Origin: Epinephelus fuscoguttatus
Lineage: Eukaryota > Chordata > Actinopteri > Perciformes > Serranidae
NCBI RefSeq assembly: GCF_011397635.1
Contig: NC_064759.1
Coordinates: 17,012,428 to 17,076,427, forward strand
DNA: 64,000 nt
Direction: 5' to 3'
Numbering within the stretch: position 1 is the first letter of the stretch; the number at the start of each line of letters is the position of its first letter. A model generated the notes under the pieces. The model made no database searches and was not told the DNA's origin. It saw only the letters and a program-made list of their open reading frames with translations. Below, one piece after another: positions 35,702 through 47,263 of the stretch. The position numbers were made by a program, and so were the translations under genes.

Positions 35702-36379
35702 ATGGGAAATTACACATCTGCAAATTTGTGTTTTTCCAAATTGTTGTTGATAAGGTCTTGAAAATTGTGATAGCTGTTCACATGATCATTTTCGTTGCTT
35801 TTAGTCCTGTGGCTTGTTGGTTTATTGGTGACCTTGTTCTTTTACTGATGCTTCTGATGATGAATCCATGTGTGCAAAGAGTTTTACAGTTAAATCATGA
35901 AAACTAAATTGATATAAAGTAAAAAGTTTTGATAGCAAGACATGGGAAAAAGGATGGTCATGAACTTTGACACTACTTATAGCATGACAGCAGATCCACA
36001 AAGAGTGCTATCATCAAAAGAGGAAAATTGTTATGTCAAGATCCTATTTACTTCATAACTTTATTTATATTGCATCTTTAAAAACAGTTTACAAAGTGCT
36101 TTGACAGACAAAGCAAAAGCAAAGACAGATATACAGAAGGCAACAGAAAGCCAGACAATCCTACCAAACATAAGAGAGAGAAAATTAGAAATGCAAAAAT
36201 GCGTAATTCAAAATGTCAACATAAATAAATACAAATGAAAGAAGGCAATAAAAACACAAAATAAAAAGACGACATTAGATAAAAGGAAGTCTATAAAGAT
36301 GTGTTTGAAGAAGTGATATAAAAGAAGTCACTGATTCTGCAAACCTTACCACCTCAGGAGGTCATTCGAAAGCCGAGGG

Positions 36380-36850
36380 GCCCTGATGGTCATGAATGGA
36401 TTACTGAGCGGGCCAACCAAGCACAGGCCTGTGGCCCAGAGTGTCAGGGGCCATCCTGGCCTTCATCTGCAAAATGTCAGTCAAATTACTGACCCGGAAG
36501 AGACTCAAAATGACTACAGAGATGCAAAGAAACTGCAAAAAGCCTCAAAGTAACTACAAAAACATGCAAACCAACCACACAGAGACAGAAAAACAAATAC
36601 TAAAACAGGCAAAACAACCCGAAAGACACACAATGTGACAAAGAGATACAAAGAAACTGCAAAGAGACACAAAATAACTACTAAAACAGCCAAAACAACC
36701 AGAAAGAGACACAAAATTACCTCAAGGAGACAAAAACAAGTAAAGAACAATACAAAACAACAACAACAACAACAAAAAGGCAAAAAGATGGTGATGGGGC
36801 CTGTATATCTGTGCCCAGGGGCCCACAGTCTCATAATCCGCCCATGGTGA
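36380..36850. repeat. Dispersed repeat with about 20-bp tandem units
   Basis: Includes GGTCATGAATGGATTACTGAG and many ACAAAGAGACACAAAATAAC-type units. It is related to 22,680-22,990. Opposite-strand open frames across it are artefacts of the repeat. Confidence 0.6.
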
Positions 36851-37500
36851 AGGCAAAAACAAGGTCACCTTTAGATTCAAGCCTCGACTCTGTAACAGCC
36901 ACAGGAACTGCACTGGAAGATTTAAGTCTGCGAACTGGCTCATATGGGGTTCAGCATTTGTGCTTTATGGCTGCGGGCCAGGTCCAGACGAGCTTAAAGG
37001 TGATTTGTAAAGTCTTAAAATCAATTCTAAAACGAACAGGAAGTCAATGTGGAGTAGCCAGGACCGGGGTGATGTGATGTCATCTGTTAAAACCAGTGAG
37101 AGGCCTTCCTGCCGGACTCTGAGCTGTAGTCGGAGCGACAGAGTGACATTTGGTTGACGCCAGAAAGGAGGGAATTAAGACAGTTCTTGAATGCAGGACG
37201 CAGGACTGGACAACTTTTTGATATGTGGTTGGAAGCTTAGATCGGAATCAGATAATACTCCCACAGCTTTGGCAGCAGGCTTCAGATTAGCAGACGAGGG
37301 ATCAAGGTCACTCTCAGTGGGGCTGATAGGTTTTGGTGGAGTGAACAAAATACCTGCTGTCAATAGTTCTTTAAGTTGCGGCAAAATATTTGACAAAGAC
37401 ATGTTGAGGGGATAAAAAAGCATTTTGTTCAGTTTAACCCTCCACTGGAAACAATAGAAAGCAACTTTTCTTGCTTTAGTTGTCAATCTTGTGAAGACTT
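36851..37500 (-). mobile_element. Non-LTR retrotransposon fragment (L2-like)
   Basis: A minus-strand frame at about 37,191-37,486 ends with AVGVLSDSDLSFQPHIKKL, which matches the late reverse-transcriptase region (LGVxFDSxLSFxxHIKxL) of L2-type LINEs. The lower-coordinate part resembles the LINE 3' region. No intact ORF. Confidence 0.55.
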
Positions 37501-37505
37501 AATTT

Positions 37506-37770
37506 ACGGGGCTGTGGCTCAGAAAGCAGAGCAGGTCGTCCACTTATCCAAAGATCAGGAGTTTGATCCTCAGCTCCTCCAGTCCACATGTCTAAGTATT
37601 CCTGAGCAAGATACTGAACCCCAAATCGCTCCCAATGGCTGTTCCATCGGTTTGAGTGTGTTTAAAAACTGAGTAACAGGTGGCACCTGGTAGCCTCGGC
37701 CATCAGCTTATGAATGAGTGTAGAACGGTGCTATATAAGTGCAGGTCCATTTACCATTTGATTTAGTATT
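37506..37770 (+). mobile_element. tRNA-derived SINE
   Basis: The head GGCTGTGGCTCAGAAAGCAG and a B-box-like TTTGATCCTC are followed by a body with GATACTGAACCCCAAATCGC. The 3' end contains GCTATATAAGTGCAGGTCC. It is a typical fish SINE, not a tRNA gene. Confidence 0.7.
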
Positions 37771-37804
37771 TTATGTTACATTAGGCATTCAGTTTATGTG
37801 ATAT

Positions 37805-37890
37805 AAAACTCACCACTGGTAAATTGTGATGAAATAGAGACCCAACACCATGACTAAAGTGATGGCAACAACGTCTCCCTGGAGACACAC
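37805..37890 (-). other. Orphan transmembrane-like exon candidate (DAP12-like GD motif)
   Basis: On the minus strand, acceptor TGTGTGTCTCCAG is followed by 65 nt reading GDVVAITLVMVLGLYFITIY and ending CAGTG before GTGAGT. The helix with an acidic residue at its start resembles the DAP12 (TYROBP) membrane segment. No signal-peptide exon or ITAM exon was found nearby; the DNA downstream is a SINE and a LINE. It could be a chance frame or the relic of an adaptor or receptor. Confidence 0.2.
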
Positions 37891-38869
37891 ACAGGACATT
37901 TTCATTTGAACATCAAATATTCAGTCCGCTATGATCATCAGTCCCCGCCATCTTCTCTCATTCTGTTTGAGAACTGTTGTTTGACTGTGCAGCCACATAA
38001 ACCACCACCTTTGTTTTAATTCCAGTGACTGATCAGTAATGTGTTGTGCAATATCTGATGTCCTCTTTAATTCTGTGAACTTTGTCCAGATATCACCACC
38101 TCATGTACTCAGTCTGTCGGTCAAAGGTCCAGCCCGCCTCGCTCGACAGTTTCGTTTAAGATGCTGGATGATAACAGCGTGAGAAAACAAAAGAGCACAA
38201 AGCAGAGCACTGCATTAATTTTATAGCCTCGCACCAGCAACCTTGTGTCACGTCTCCTGATAGAAGCTGCATCTCAGAGGAGTGATGTATGATTATCTCC
38301 ACCAATCAGAGACCCTGGCTAAATTAGCCCCAGGTGTCTGCCAAGGTAATCAGGTCAGGGATGCAAAGCTTCGCCTGTTTCAGTTGGTCGAACTCAGCTT
38401 GTTGCCTGCATGTAAATTACTGGTTTTACTGTGCAAGACAGGAATAACAACTGCGACTGGCATAGCTCTGCATCGTCAGTTACATTCTTCAAGGTCAAAG
38501 CACACACAGTTTTCTCATAGTGGTGCACTGAACACTGTGAATGTGTTGGTACACTATTAATAGCTAGAAGGGCTGCAGATGCAGTTCTGTAGGTCGTAGG
38601 TTGCATTTCAACATGGGGAGGGGGGGGGGGGGTTGATTGGTGGGTGGACATGAAACAGAGGGTTCAGGAGAAATATCTCAGTCTCAAACACTTTGAATTT
38701 TTATACAACAATTAGTGTCTTTTTTTGTCAGTTTATGCCTTTAATGTCTTTAATTTGATCTAAATAAAAGTACTCTGCTATTGCAATGTTTTTATTGGGA
38801 GGACAAATGGATATGTTCTAAATATTGACGGGAACATGTCCCCTGCATCCTCCCTGAAATCTACACCTA

Positions 38870-39200
38870 TGCATCAATGAGTAGATGCACGCTTCCTCCT
38901 GTGCAGTGATATGGTTGGTGGGTGTTGAAAGACAATAGTTCCTACATGAAAATGCTCACAACAAGGTCTGTGGATTATCTTGCGTAACCACATCATAATT
39001 TCTGTAAAGAGACATTGCTGTTGAGTTGTATTTTCTTTTTTTGACGCGTTGAGCTCCACAAGCTGAGTGCCATCTAGTTTCATTATATTCAAGAGAAGGC
39101 AGACATCTCTATGGCCGATATCTCCAACACTCACACCAAAACAATCTAGGCTGAGAAGCAGCACTCTATGTAAGAGGAAAATATGTATTTTTTGATTTGT
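38870..39200 (-). repeat. Dispersed repeat R2, copy 1 (inverted relative to 46,595-46,960)
   Basis: Contains AACAAGGTCTGTGGATTATC and CAAGCTGAGTGCCATCTAG, the reverse complements of blocks near 46,930 and 46,820. Open frames here (38,874-39,263, minus strand) are within the repeat. Confidence 0.6.
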
Positions 39201-40380
39201 CGCTTTCATACTTTTTCCGTCACTGATGATCCGTGTAACACTCGACACCACAGCTTCATTCACAGGACTGGAGATGAGATGTGTAGGCTGCAGTTGACAG
39301 GATCAGTTACCCAAATAATTCTGTTAAAAAGACTCCATAAAAGAAGGAAAAAAGCAGAATTTCTTAATTAAAAGGCAGTAAATTTATTCCATGCTGTAAA
39401 CAGGAACATTATTTTGCCACAAACTAGACTGGATATTTGTCTCATCTTGTAAATCTACCCCGCCATTTTTCAGCCACATTATCACAGTACCTGCAAATTT
39501 AATATTTTTATTCACAGATAATTTTGAATAATACAAGTTGCACTATGTACAGTTAGACATACCAGGAAAAAACTGAATGACATGGAACAATCATGCTTAT
39601 ATATTATCACCCACATAATTTTAAATACACAAACCCTGATGTAATTATATCAAACTCCATCAAGAGTTGCTCATTCAGTCTGATTGTTTGATGAATCAGG
39701 AGAGGTGTGGTCTGTGGAAACTCTTCAGTGTGTCATACGCAGTGACTGGGTCAGGGTTAGGATCACAAGGTTTGTAGCTGTGAAGCAACACTGCTGAACT
39801 TTTTGTCACCCAGAAAGGGGAATTTCACACAACAGCTTCCATGTATATATATATAAACCTAAAAAAAAGGTCTAAGTATAAAAAAAGTATTTCTAAAAAT
39901 ATGTTTGCTGCCTGTAAAAAAAAGTGTTCATTTTCTTCTATAACAAAAGTTTCATTAACTGTAACCCTCTGTGTGTTTTTATATAAAACAGGTGAATATT
40001 TCTTCAGTATAAATGAATATGTAAAAAGCATTTATGTTATTATTATTTGTGAAACCACATGTGAACACGCGGGTGTTTATTTGCACTCATACATGTCCAA
40101 AAGAGTATTTCATTAACATGAAAGAGAAATCTTTTTTCCAGGGTGAGAGTTTCCTCTTGAGCTTGAGCACCAAAGTCTCTTCAGTCAAAATAACTTTTCC
40201 TGTGCAGCAAATTTGTATTGATTTTAATCAAGGTCCTCTGTCATAAGCAAACACATCGGAAGGAAGAATCTGAAAAAAATAAAATATATGCTATGTAAGT
40301 TAACATGACAGTAAGATAGATTACAGGTGTTTAAATATGACAGATAGATCATGAATATTAATCTCACCTGCCTCTTCATG

Positions 40381-40454
40381 TCACAGTAACCCTCTCAGAG
40401 TCAGCGCACTGATCAGCAGCAGTGAAAACGACCAGCCGGGAGCAGTGCAGGATG
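40381..40454 (-). CDS. CEACAM-like GPI-signal exon with stop
   Basis: 74 nt. It reads [20 protein letters not shown], then a short RGLL end and TGA at 40,381-40,383. Small residues before a hydrophobic C-terminus and the absence of any tail point to GPI anchoring. Confidence 0.7.
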
Positions 40455-43400
40455 CTTCATGACAACAACAAACAACAGTTATCACCCCTTGAAAATTGGC
40501 ATCTGGGATTAACATGTAAGTAACTCTGACGCAAAGTGCAACCTCACCTCTCAGATTCAGAACTGTGGAGTTTTCCAGCATGGTCACCATGTTTCTGGCA
40601 GTGCAGGTGTAATTGCCAATGCTCTCTGTCCCCAGCCTCTCTATGACAAACATGGAGGTGTTAACATGTGTCTCATTGCTGTTGAACGTCCAGCTGAAGT
40701 TTGCTGGAGGGACAGAGTCCGCTGTGCACTGCAGGGTGACTCTGCGGCCGGGTGCTGCTGCTGATGGTCCAATAATTGATATGTTATGTGGTCCAACTGA
40801 AAGAAAAGAAGTACAGGAAGTATTCAGATCCTTTGCTTAAGTCCACATACACCACACATAGGAATACCACACTGTGAATGCATCCCATCACAAGTAAATT
40901 CATCAGGAAAATGTACTTAAAGTATTAAAAGTGAAAGAAAAATGTCCCCTGTGACCATTATATTATTATATATTATATCATAAGAATAATTACTCATGCA
41001 GTAATGTAAAAGCAGGATTATAATGTTATTTTAAGGCAACTTATAATCATTTTCATTATTGATTAATCTGCTGATTAGTTTCTCGATTTATCCATTTTTA
41101 GTTCATATTAAAATTTATAAAATCATAAAAAATGCTCATCACATCACTCAAAGCTAAAAGCAACACATTCACATGCTTTTTTTTTATTCAATCATTAGTA
41201 CACAATTTAAAACTATTACAGATAAATTAGAAATATTAAAATAATTTCAAGGAAAAGCAACATATACGCTGTAATCTTAAAATGTTTGGCTTTCTTGCAT
41301 TAAAAATAACTACAGAATTATCAAAATAATTGCCAAATTTTCTGTCACTCAGTTGTTCCAGCTACACTCCTCATATGTTTTGTATGGAAACATCGTTACT
41401 GATAAAGTAACTGGTTACTAAAGCTGTCAGATAAATGCAGTGAATTAAAAGTACAGAATTTCCCTCTCACTTGAAGTGTTTTCAGAATAAATATTAAAGT
41501 AGAAGTACCTCAAATTTGTACTTAAAAGCAGCTACTAGGAGTTTTAAGTCGGTTATGAGAAAGTGTCAATTTAATACTAATACCTTTATATGACCTACTG
41601 TATGTGAGCAATCAAGAGAGTAACAATGAGAACAGTATCTGTTTCTATAAAGTTGTTCTTAATGCCTTTTTCCCCCATCTAAAGGGTTTTTTGGGGAGTT
41701 TTTCTTTATCTGTTGTGAGGGTTCAAGGGCAGAGGGATGAAATTGTGATGTGTGATATTGCGCTTTATGAATAAAATTGACTTGAATTGAACTGAATGTC
41801 TGCCCCTGAGTCAGATTCCCTAGCAAGTCAGTCAAGACAATGAAGCTCATTGAAACACTACCACTTTTGTCCACAGGAGGCCGCCAAAATCAACACAAAA
41901 TAATTTCCAAGTTGCTTTAAAGCTCCAGTTGGTCTCTTTTATGAAAATGACTTTATGTCGTAATTGCTGAAACTGTCACTATATTCTGAAAGACATACAT
42001 AAAGCAGTCTGTGGAATACATCATGTCCCTCCTCTTCTTCCTAACGCATCTAATGGCTTTTGCTTGAATCTACTGCAGAGCTGTCAGTCATGGTTCATGA
42101 CCTGCACTCAAACTGGCAGCATGTCCAAAACATGGCTGGATCACAAACATTCTCATTTTACAGCTAAACAGTACACTAAAATATGTTTCTGAAAACATCC
42201 CGATGCAATAACATAGTCTTGATTCATATTTGATCAGTGCTTTCTAGTTTAACAGTTTGACAGCAATTCTTGAGCAGTGACTGACCGCTGCGTTAGACTC
42301 CTCAGTTCTGATTGGTTGTTTTCATCTGTCTTATTTAGTCTTTATATGTATATCTATATATACATCAGTGCAGTGCTTAGCTCCTATCTGTACTTACTTA
42401 AATGTACGTAGTTACATTCCACCACTGACTATGCTGCATTAGAGCTGTAAACTTCAGACCTGTCCCTAAAAAACTACAATAACTGATAAGAATTAAGAGC
42501 TAATACCCAAATATTTCAACAAATACACTCAGTTTTCATCTTGACATGAGTCTTTATTGTCTATTTCTTTCTAGAAATAGTCACTGGGAGCCGACTGTAC
42601 AGTGAGCAGTACTCACAGTTGACAGTGAGATCGTGGGTCGCGGTCATGGTGCTGACTGGGTTGCTGAGTCGACACTGGTAGGTGCCGTGGTTGGAGCTGT
42701 GAACAGGCTGCATGAAGACCGTCCTGTTGTCCATGGAGAAGCTGACTCTGTCATTCGGATAAAGCGGACGGCCATCCTTCGTCCACACTCTGGTGCTGAT
42801 GGAGCCGGAGGCCTCGCAGCTCAGGTTGGTGGAGCTTCTGTCTTCTATCAAGATGGCTGCAGGGCTGCGGATGGTGGCTCCGGTTATTAGTGCTGGCACA
42901 ACATAAAGAGAGTCAGTACAAAGAAATTGGTTAAAAAAGTTAGTTATTTTATTTAATTATTCACAAATAATTCACCCATTCAAGCTATTTCAAGGTTGTA
43001 AGTCTAACAGATGGGGGAAAAATTGTGTTGTTTATTTTCAGTTGTATTATAATATTCGTCTTATAGCAACTTTACAGTTCTAAAATTTCAAACTATTCTA
43101 TTTAATATTTTACCAAATATTTCTTTTTCTCAAACTTGTAATTTTCAAACATGTCTTAAAGATCCAGTGTGTAGGATTTACAGGAATATATCGGCAGAAA
43201 TTAATTATAATATAATAAGTGTCTTTTTTAGTGTGTAATTGGCCGAAATTAAGAATTTTTGTGTTTTAGTTAACTTAAAATGACCTGTTTATATCTACAG
43301 TAGCCCTGAAAGGACAAACAACAAATACTATGCAAGTATTTTGCGTCCGCCGCTGTAGTTAGCAGCCCCTCTGCAACAAGCAGCACTGCAAAACTGCTTT

Positions 43401-44720
43401 ATTCAATATTTTTACACAGTTAAAGTCCAGTTTTTTTCTGTAAAACCTCCTCCACATCTGGATCTCAAGTTATCAGAGGAAAAGGGTGAACACACATTAG
43501 CAGGTGCTGGGCTAGCAACCCATCTACAATGAGCCAAACAGCGTAGGAGAAACACTGATTTGTAACATGGAACTGCTTCATTCAGTGTTTTTACTGGTTT
43601 TAATAAACTGGTCTGTCTGTTTTGGAGGAGAGGAGACCTCTGCGGATAATTAAACTCCTGTTAAAAAAACCTTCTGAACAATAAACAAAAATATAATCAG
43701 GAGGAGTTTCAGCAGGTTCCAATCTGCAATCCTCACTGCTAGATTCCACTAAATCCTACACACTGCTCATTTTAGAGTGGTGACACTGCATTGTGTCAGT
43801 GAACATGACAAATAAAACCTATGACTCCTTGAATCCTAGCAGGAACTTTTGTGCATATTCCCCAGCGATATCAAACTATGAACTCAAAAACTGCTCAGTT
43901 TTAAATAAAAGACATGTAATGCAATGTCATGTTGAAAGAAAATTAATTAAAGAAAATTAATGCAGGATTACTGCATTGGATTGAATTATATTAATATAGT
44001 ATCCACCACAGAGACATCCACATAACAGATCTGAAGATATAAATTGAAATTAAGATTTCTGTACTAAAACACTGAACATCTATTAATCTTTTTATAAAAA
44101 AAAAAAAATCAGAGACAGCCCTTATTTTTAGAGGGATCGTCACCCTTTTCAAATGACATTAAGATATTTTCTTCTCAGTTATTGAAAAACCACTGCAACA
44201 TTAAACCCACCATACACATCCAGTCTGGTCCTCCCCTGTTTCTGCAGCCCTCCGTCTGGTATGATGGTGACGGTGTACTCCCCGCTGTCCTCGGGCAGCA
44301 GGTTCCTGAGCTCCAGGGACCCCGTGGCTCGGTCCAGTGTGATCCTGTTGGCATGCCCGGGCTCGATGATATCAGTGCTGGTGGAGGTGATGATGTTCAC
44401 CCCTTTGAAGCTCCAGCTGACTGAGAGGAATGGACTCGCAGGAGGTCTGAGGGTGGTGGTGAACTTCACTGTGCCTGCCACAGCTCCGCTCAGGGGTCCT
44501 GGAGGTAAGATACCCTCACCTGCACACATAGCTATTTATACAAAATAGAAAATTAAGAGCAGCTCTGTCATATCTTTGACCTTAATGGTGAGAAACATAA
44601 TACATTTTGGTGGTAATACAGCAAACTAAATTCATGATGTAGCAGATTTCCCATCAACACATCATCTGGATTTAATCTACCTGATAAAACAAGCACCAAA
44701 CAAGCAGCCGTCCCGAGCAT
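40381..44720 (-). CDS. CEACAM-like GPI-anchored glycoprotein (5 coding exons, complete)
   Basis: Coding exons on the minus strand: 44,681-44,720, 44,211-44,519, 42,617-42,892, 40,548-40,796 and 40,381-40,454. All introns are phase 1; the total is 948 nt, or 315 residues plus TGA. The protein has a short leader ([14 protein letters not shown]), then a CEACAM-type N domain (about 14-116) with the fish signature [15 protein letters not shown] and [16 protein letters not shown] and no cysteine. Two C2-type Ig domains with cysteine pairs and several N-x-S/T sites follow. The C-terminus is small residues and then a hydrophobic stretch ([12 protein letters not shown]) ending in TGA with no cytoplasmic tail, which fits a GPI-attachment signal. 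In mammals such CEACAMs act in adhesion at the outer cell surface; the function here is inferred. Confidence 0.8.
40548..40796 (-). CDS. CEACAM-like B-type Ig exon
   Basis: 249 nt, phase 1-1. It starts [11 protein letters not shown] and has [18 protein letters not shown] and [10 protein letters not shown]. It has several N-linked sequons. The acceptor is CTTTTCTTTCAG. Confidence 0.85.
40803..42428. mobile_element. Repeat of the GTGGAAGAAGTA...TTCCACCACTG family in intron
   Basis: The left side has GAAGTATTCAGATCCTTTGC and the right side ends ACATTCCACCACTG. Related copies are at 53,938-55,247 and around 7,915-9,610. A SINE-like tail (GGGGAGTTTTTCTTTATC) lies inside near 41,690-41,790. Confidence 0.45.
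42617..42892 (-). CDS. CEACAM-like A-type Ig exon
   Basis: 276 nt, phase 1-1. It encodes a C2-set domain with [18 protein letters not shown] and [13 protein letters not shown]. The acceptor is GTTGTGCCAG and the donor GTGAGT. Confidence 0.85.
43156..43774. mobile_element. Family-2 TTAA MITE-like element, near-complete
   Basis: Begins TTAAAGATCCAGTGTGTAGG and ends AAATCCTACACACTGCTC followed by ATTTTA. The ends are inverted repeats about 620 bp apart, in the intron between the N and A exons. Confidence 0.6.
44211..44519 (-). CDS. CEACAM-like N-domain exon
   Basis: 309 nt, phase 1-1, with acceptor TATGTGTGCAG and donor GTGGGT. It encodes a V-like fold with [25 protein letters not shown] and [11 protein letters not shown]. 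The two canonical Ig cysteine positions are occupied by other residues (KFTTTL and YTVTII), as in CEACAM N domains. Confidence 0.85.
44681..44720 (-). CDS. CEACAM-like GPI gene, leader exon
   Basis: The ATG at 44,718-44,720 starts a hydrophobic leader that ends in phase 1 before GTAGAT. An acceptor-like TTTTTTTATTTCAG about 30 bp upstream suggests a separate 5' UTR exon; a donor-like CCGTAG/GTAGCT near 44,930 could be its end. The leader is shorter than usual. Confidence 0.6.
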
Positions 44721-45234
44721 CCTGTTGTCCACGCTGAAACGTGTCCTCTCTGAAATAAAAAAATAACAGAGAGTCAGTGGTGCTCCTGCTCTTTTATCGT
44801 TCCACACCCACAGCATCACAGGACCAACTCCAGCCCCCCACTCAGTGATGAAAAGCACAAACACTGTTTACTATCACTGTGTAAATACACCAAGATGCCT
44901 GAGGGTATGTGTTCAGTCAGGAGCTACCTACGGAGGTGGGTCGATGGACTGAGTTGTTTTTTGCAGAGATGTCCTTTGATCAGACAAATAGCGCTCAGCA
45001 GGGTTTAAATCTGTGTCCTGACTTTGTTTTTATCTGTGTCAAAAGAAGAAGAATCAACAGCCACTAAACACCTCATCAGATCTTATATCTATACGCTAAA
45101 CCTTGACATGATCTTGGTTATTGCACATCTTTAAATAGGTTTGTAACCTTTACTGTGGAACACAATAAAGTGATGAGCAGCATTGGAAAAACACAAATAT
45201 TTTTAATGTGACACTACTTTAGCCTCAAAAAGAA

Positions 45235-45735
45235 GAACATGTTGGAAAAAGTGGTCAAGTTGTGCTGCAAGATCACTGATCCATCCAGACGTCCCTCTCC
45301 CCAGCAACGCTCTCCAGCTCCTCCTGGGGGACCCCAAGGTGTTCCCAGGCCAGATGAGATATGTTATCCCTCCAGCTTGTTCTGGGTCTGCCACAGGGCC
45401 TCCTACCAGTGGGACGTGCCTGAAACACCTCCAGCGGGAGGCGCCCAGGACGCATCTTGATCCAAACCACCTCAACTGGCCCCTTTCAACGCAAAGAAGC
45501 AGCAGCTCTACTCCTCATCCTATCTCTAAAGCTGAGCCCATCCACCCAATGGAGGAAGCTCATTTTAGCTGCTTATATCCACAATCTCATTCTTTCCATC
45601 ACTACCCAGAGTTCATGACCATAGGTGAGGGTTGGGACGTAGATGGACTAGTTTACAAAAACCACCAATCCATCTCACGCTCCATTCTACCCTCACTCGT
45701 GAACAAGATGAGAGACAGATCACTGGTGTCACTCA
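45235..45735 (-). mobile_element. Non-LTR retrotransposon fragment
   Basis: Minus-strand frames at 45,203-45,475 encode RWFG-like sequence, GRRPCGRPRTSWRDNISHLAW and VAGERDVW across two frames. This is the reverse-transcriptase C-terminal end of a common fish LINE. The segment beyond 45,480 matches its less conserved neighbouring region. Broken and not functional. Confidence 0.6.
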
Positions 45736-46594
45736 AATGAAGTTGATTATAATTAATATCTCTTCAAACTTTAAATCAGCTGTGAAGATAAAAACATCCC
45801 AGAGCAGTGCAGCATTGCAGAGCGTTGCATCAGTCTGTTTGTCAGCTAGATATCTATAAATGATCCAAACTCTGCATTAGGACTCGAGCATTGACATTTT
45901 ATAAGCGGGCCAAACCAGAATTTATAAAACAGGCATGAAAACACCATATTTTGACCTTCTTCACACTTTGGGCACATACTGTTTTGCTTTTTGGTAGATA
46001 ATCAGAATTCAACCGCCACTTAAGTTCCTCAGTTTATGAGACAACTAGAATATAAATGCATTAGACCGTACTGAATGCATATGAGTGTGCAGCAGAGGCC
46101 TGAGTCATGGTGGTGGAGGCGTGTTGTGCATCACTTTTATGACCTCTTCAGTGAGTGCTTTGGGGTCTCTTACAGGGCGATGTTTGAGGAGCAGCAGTGA
46201 GGCGTAGCATTCCTGGGGGAGGTGGATCAAAGACGTCCAGATACTTAGCCTCCTTCAGACAACTTAACAAACACGTCTGTGACTTCAATGTCTACAGATA
46301 GACTGAATTTTAAATTGGAGGGAAAAAATGAGGGTGGGGGTGGGGTTAATTCATATTGTGTCTCTCATTGTAAACAAATACTGTGACCTGACCATCAAAC
46401 CAGCTGAAACAATGGGGTTTTCCCAACGTGTCACATGTGTCTATAATTCCTGACATGTGAATGTGCACAACAGGAGGTCAAACATCAGTCAGGGATGTGT
46501 CACACAGATGGGTCATTCCTGTTACACAACAACATTCCTGTCCCCATGAACTAATTCCTCATGTTTTCTGTAAATGTGTCTCGTTTATAACAAA

Positions 46595-46970
46595 TAACTT
46601 AAAGGGACAGTTCGATCCCCCAAATCAAAGGCACGAATTTTCCCCTCATCTTTAGTGCTGTTTATCACTGTAGATTTGTAGTTTTGGTGTGAGTAGCTAA
46701 GTGTTCATAAGTGCTATATCATAGGCAACTGGACTTCCTTGCAAGGAAGTCCAGTTGCCTATGATATAGACTGAGAATCTTCACCAACTGGCTGAGTTTT
46801 GGATGGTGGAACTAGATGGTACTCAGCTTGTGGTGTTCAAAGCATCAAAAGAATTCATTTGATAAATTCAACAGGAATGTCTCTTTATCAGAAATCATGA
46901 CCTGGTCACGCAAGACAATCCACAGACCTTGTTTTTAGCCATTTCATGTAGTAAATATATGTACAGTTTA
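46595..46970 (+). repeat. Dispersed repeat R2, copy 2, with perfect palindrome
   Basis: Starts TTAAAGGGACAGTTCGATCC and contains blocks shared in inverse orientation with 38,870-39,200. A perfect palindrome at 46,714-46,769 interrupts the matching region. Confidence 0.55.
46714..46769. repeat. Perfect 56-bp palindrome
   Basis: Two 28-bp arms with no spacer; the centre is TTCCTTGCAAGGAA. The left arm starts CTATATCATAGGC and the right arm ends GCCTATGATATAG. Confidence 0.95.
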
Positions 46971-47263
46971 TTATAAAACAAGAAAAGAAAATAATGACGG
47001 AGATGGGTTTGCATTTCTAGGGCATATACAGTAGCCTATAGCCAATGCCACTATTTTTATCTAGCTAGCTGTGACAGACATAGAAAAGAGAGTGAAAGAA
47101 ACTGACTCAACACCACTATATCCTGTTAAAACAATACTCATAACTTGGATTCCTTTTAATGACAAACCCTTTTGAGTCATTTAATCTGAGGACCCTTGTG
47201 GACTAAAGGAATATGAAAAATTTACAGGGTAGTCGAGGAATAGACGCATAATTTGACGCAGCC

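Noticed and set aside
36441-36850. Possible CRISPR-like array of about 20-bp units
   Set aside because: Units are degenerate, without uniform spacers, in a eukaryotic dispersed repeat; also seen at 22,680-22,990.
37506-37580. tRNA gene
   Set aside because: SINE head with a long body and dispersed relatives.
38150-38260. TATA box and start of an adaptor gene upstream of the orphan membrane exon
   Set aside because: CTATAAAA is followed within a few bases by an ATG whose frame stops after 19 codons; no convincing leader or link to the exon.
38874-39263. 129-codon minus-strand open frame as a gene
   Set aside because: Lies within a dispersed repeat also found inverted at 46,595-46,970.
45203-45740. 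Open frames of 90-133 codons as host genes
   Set aside because: Frames match a broken LINE reverse-transcriptase end and its reverse strand.
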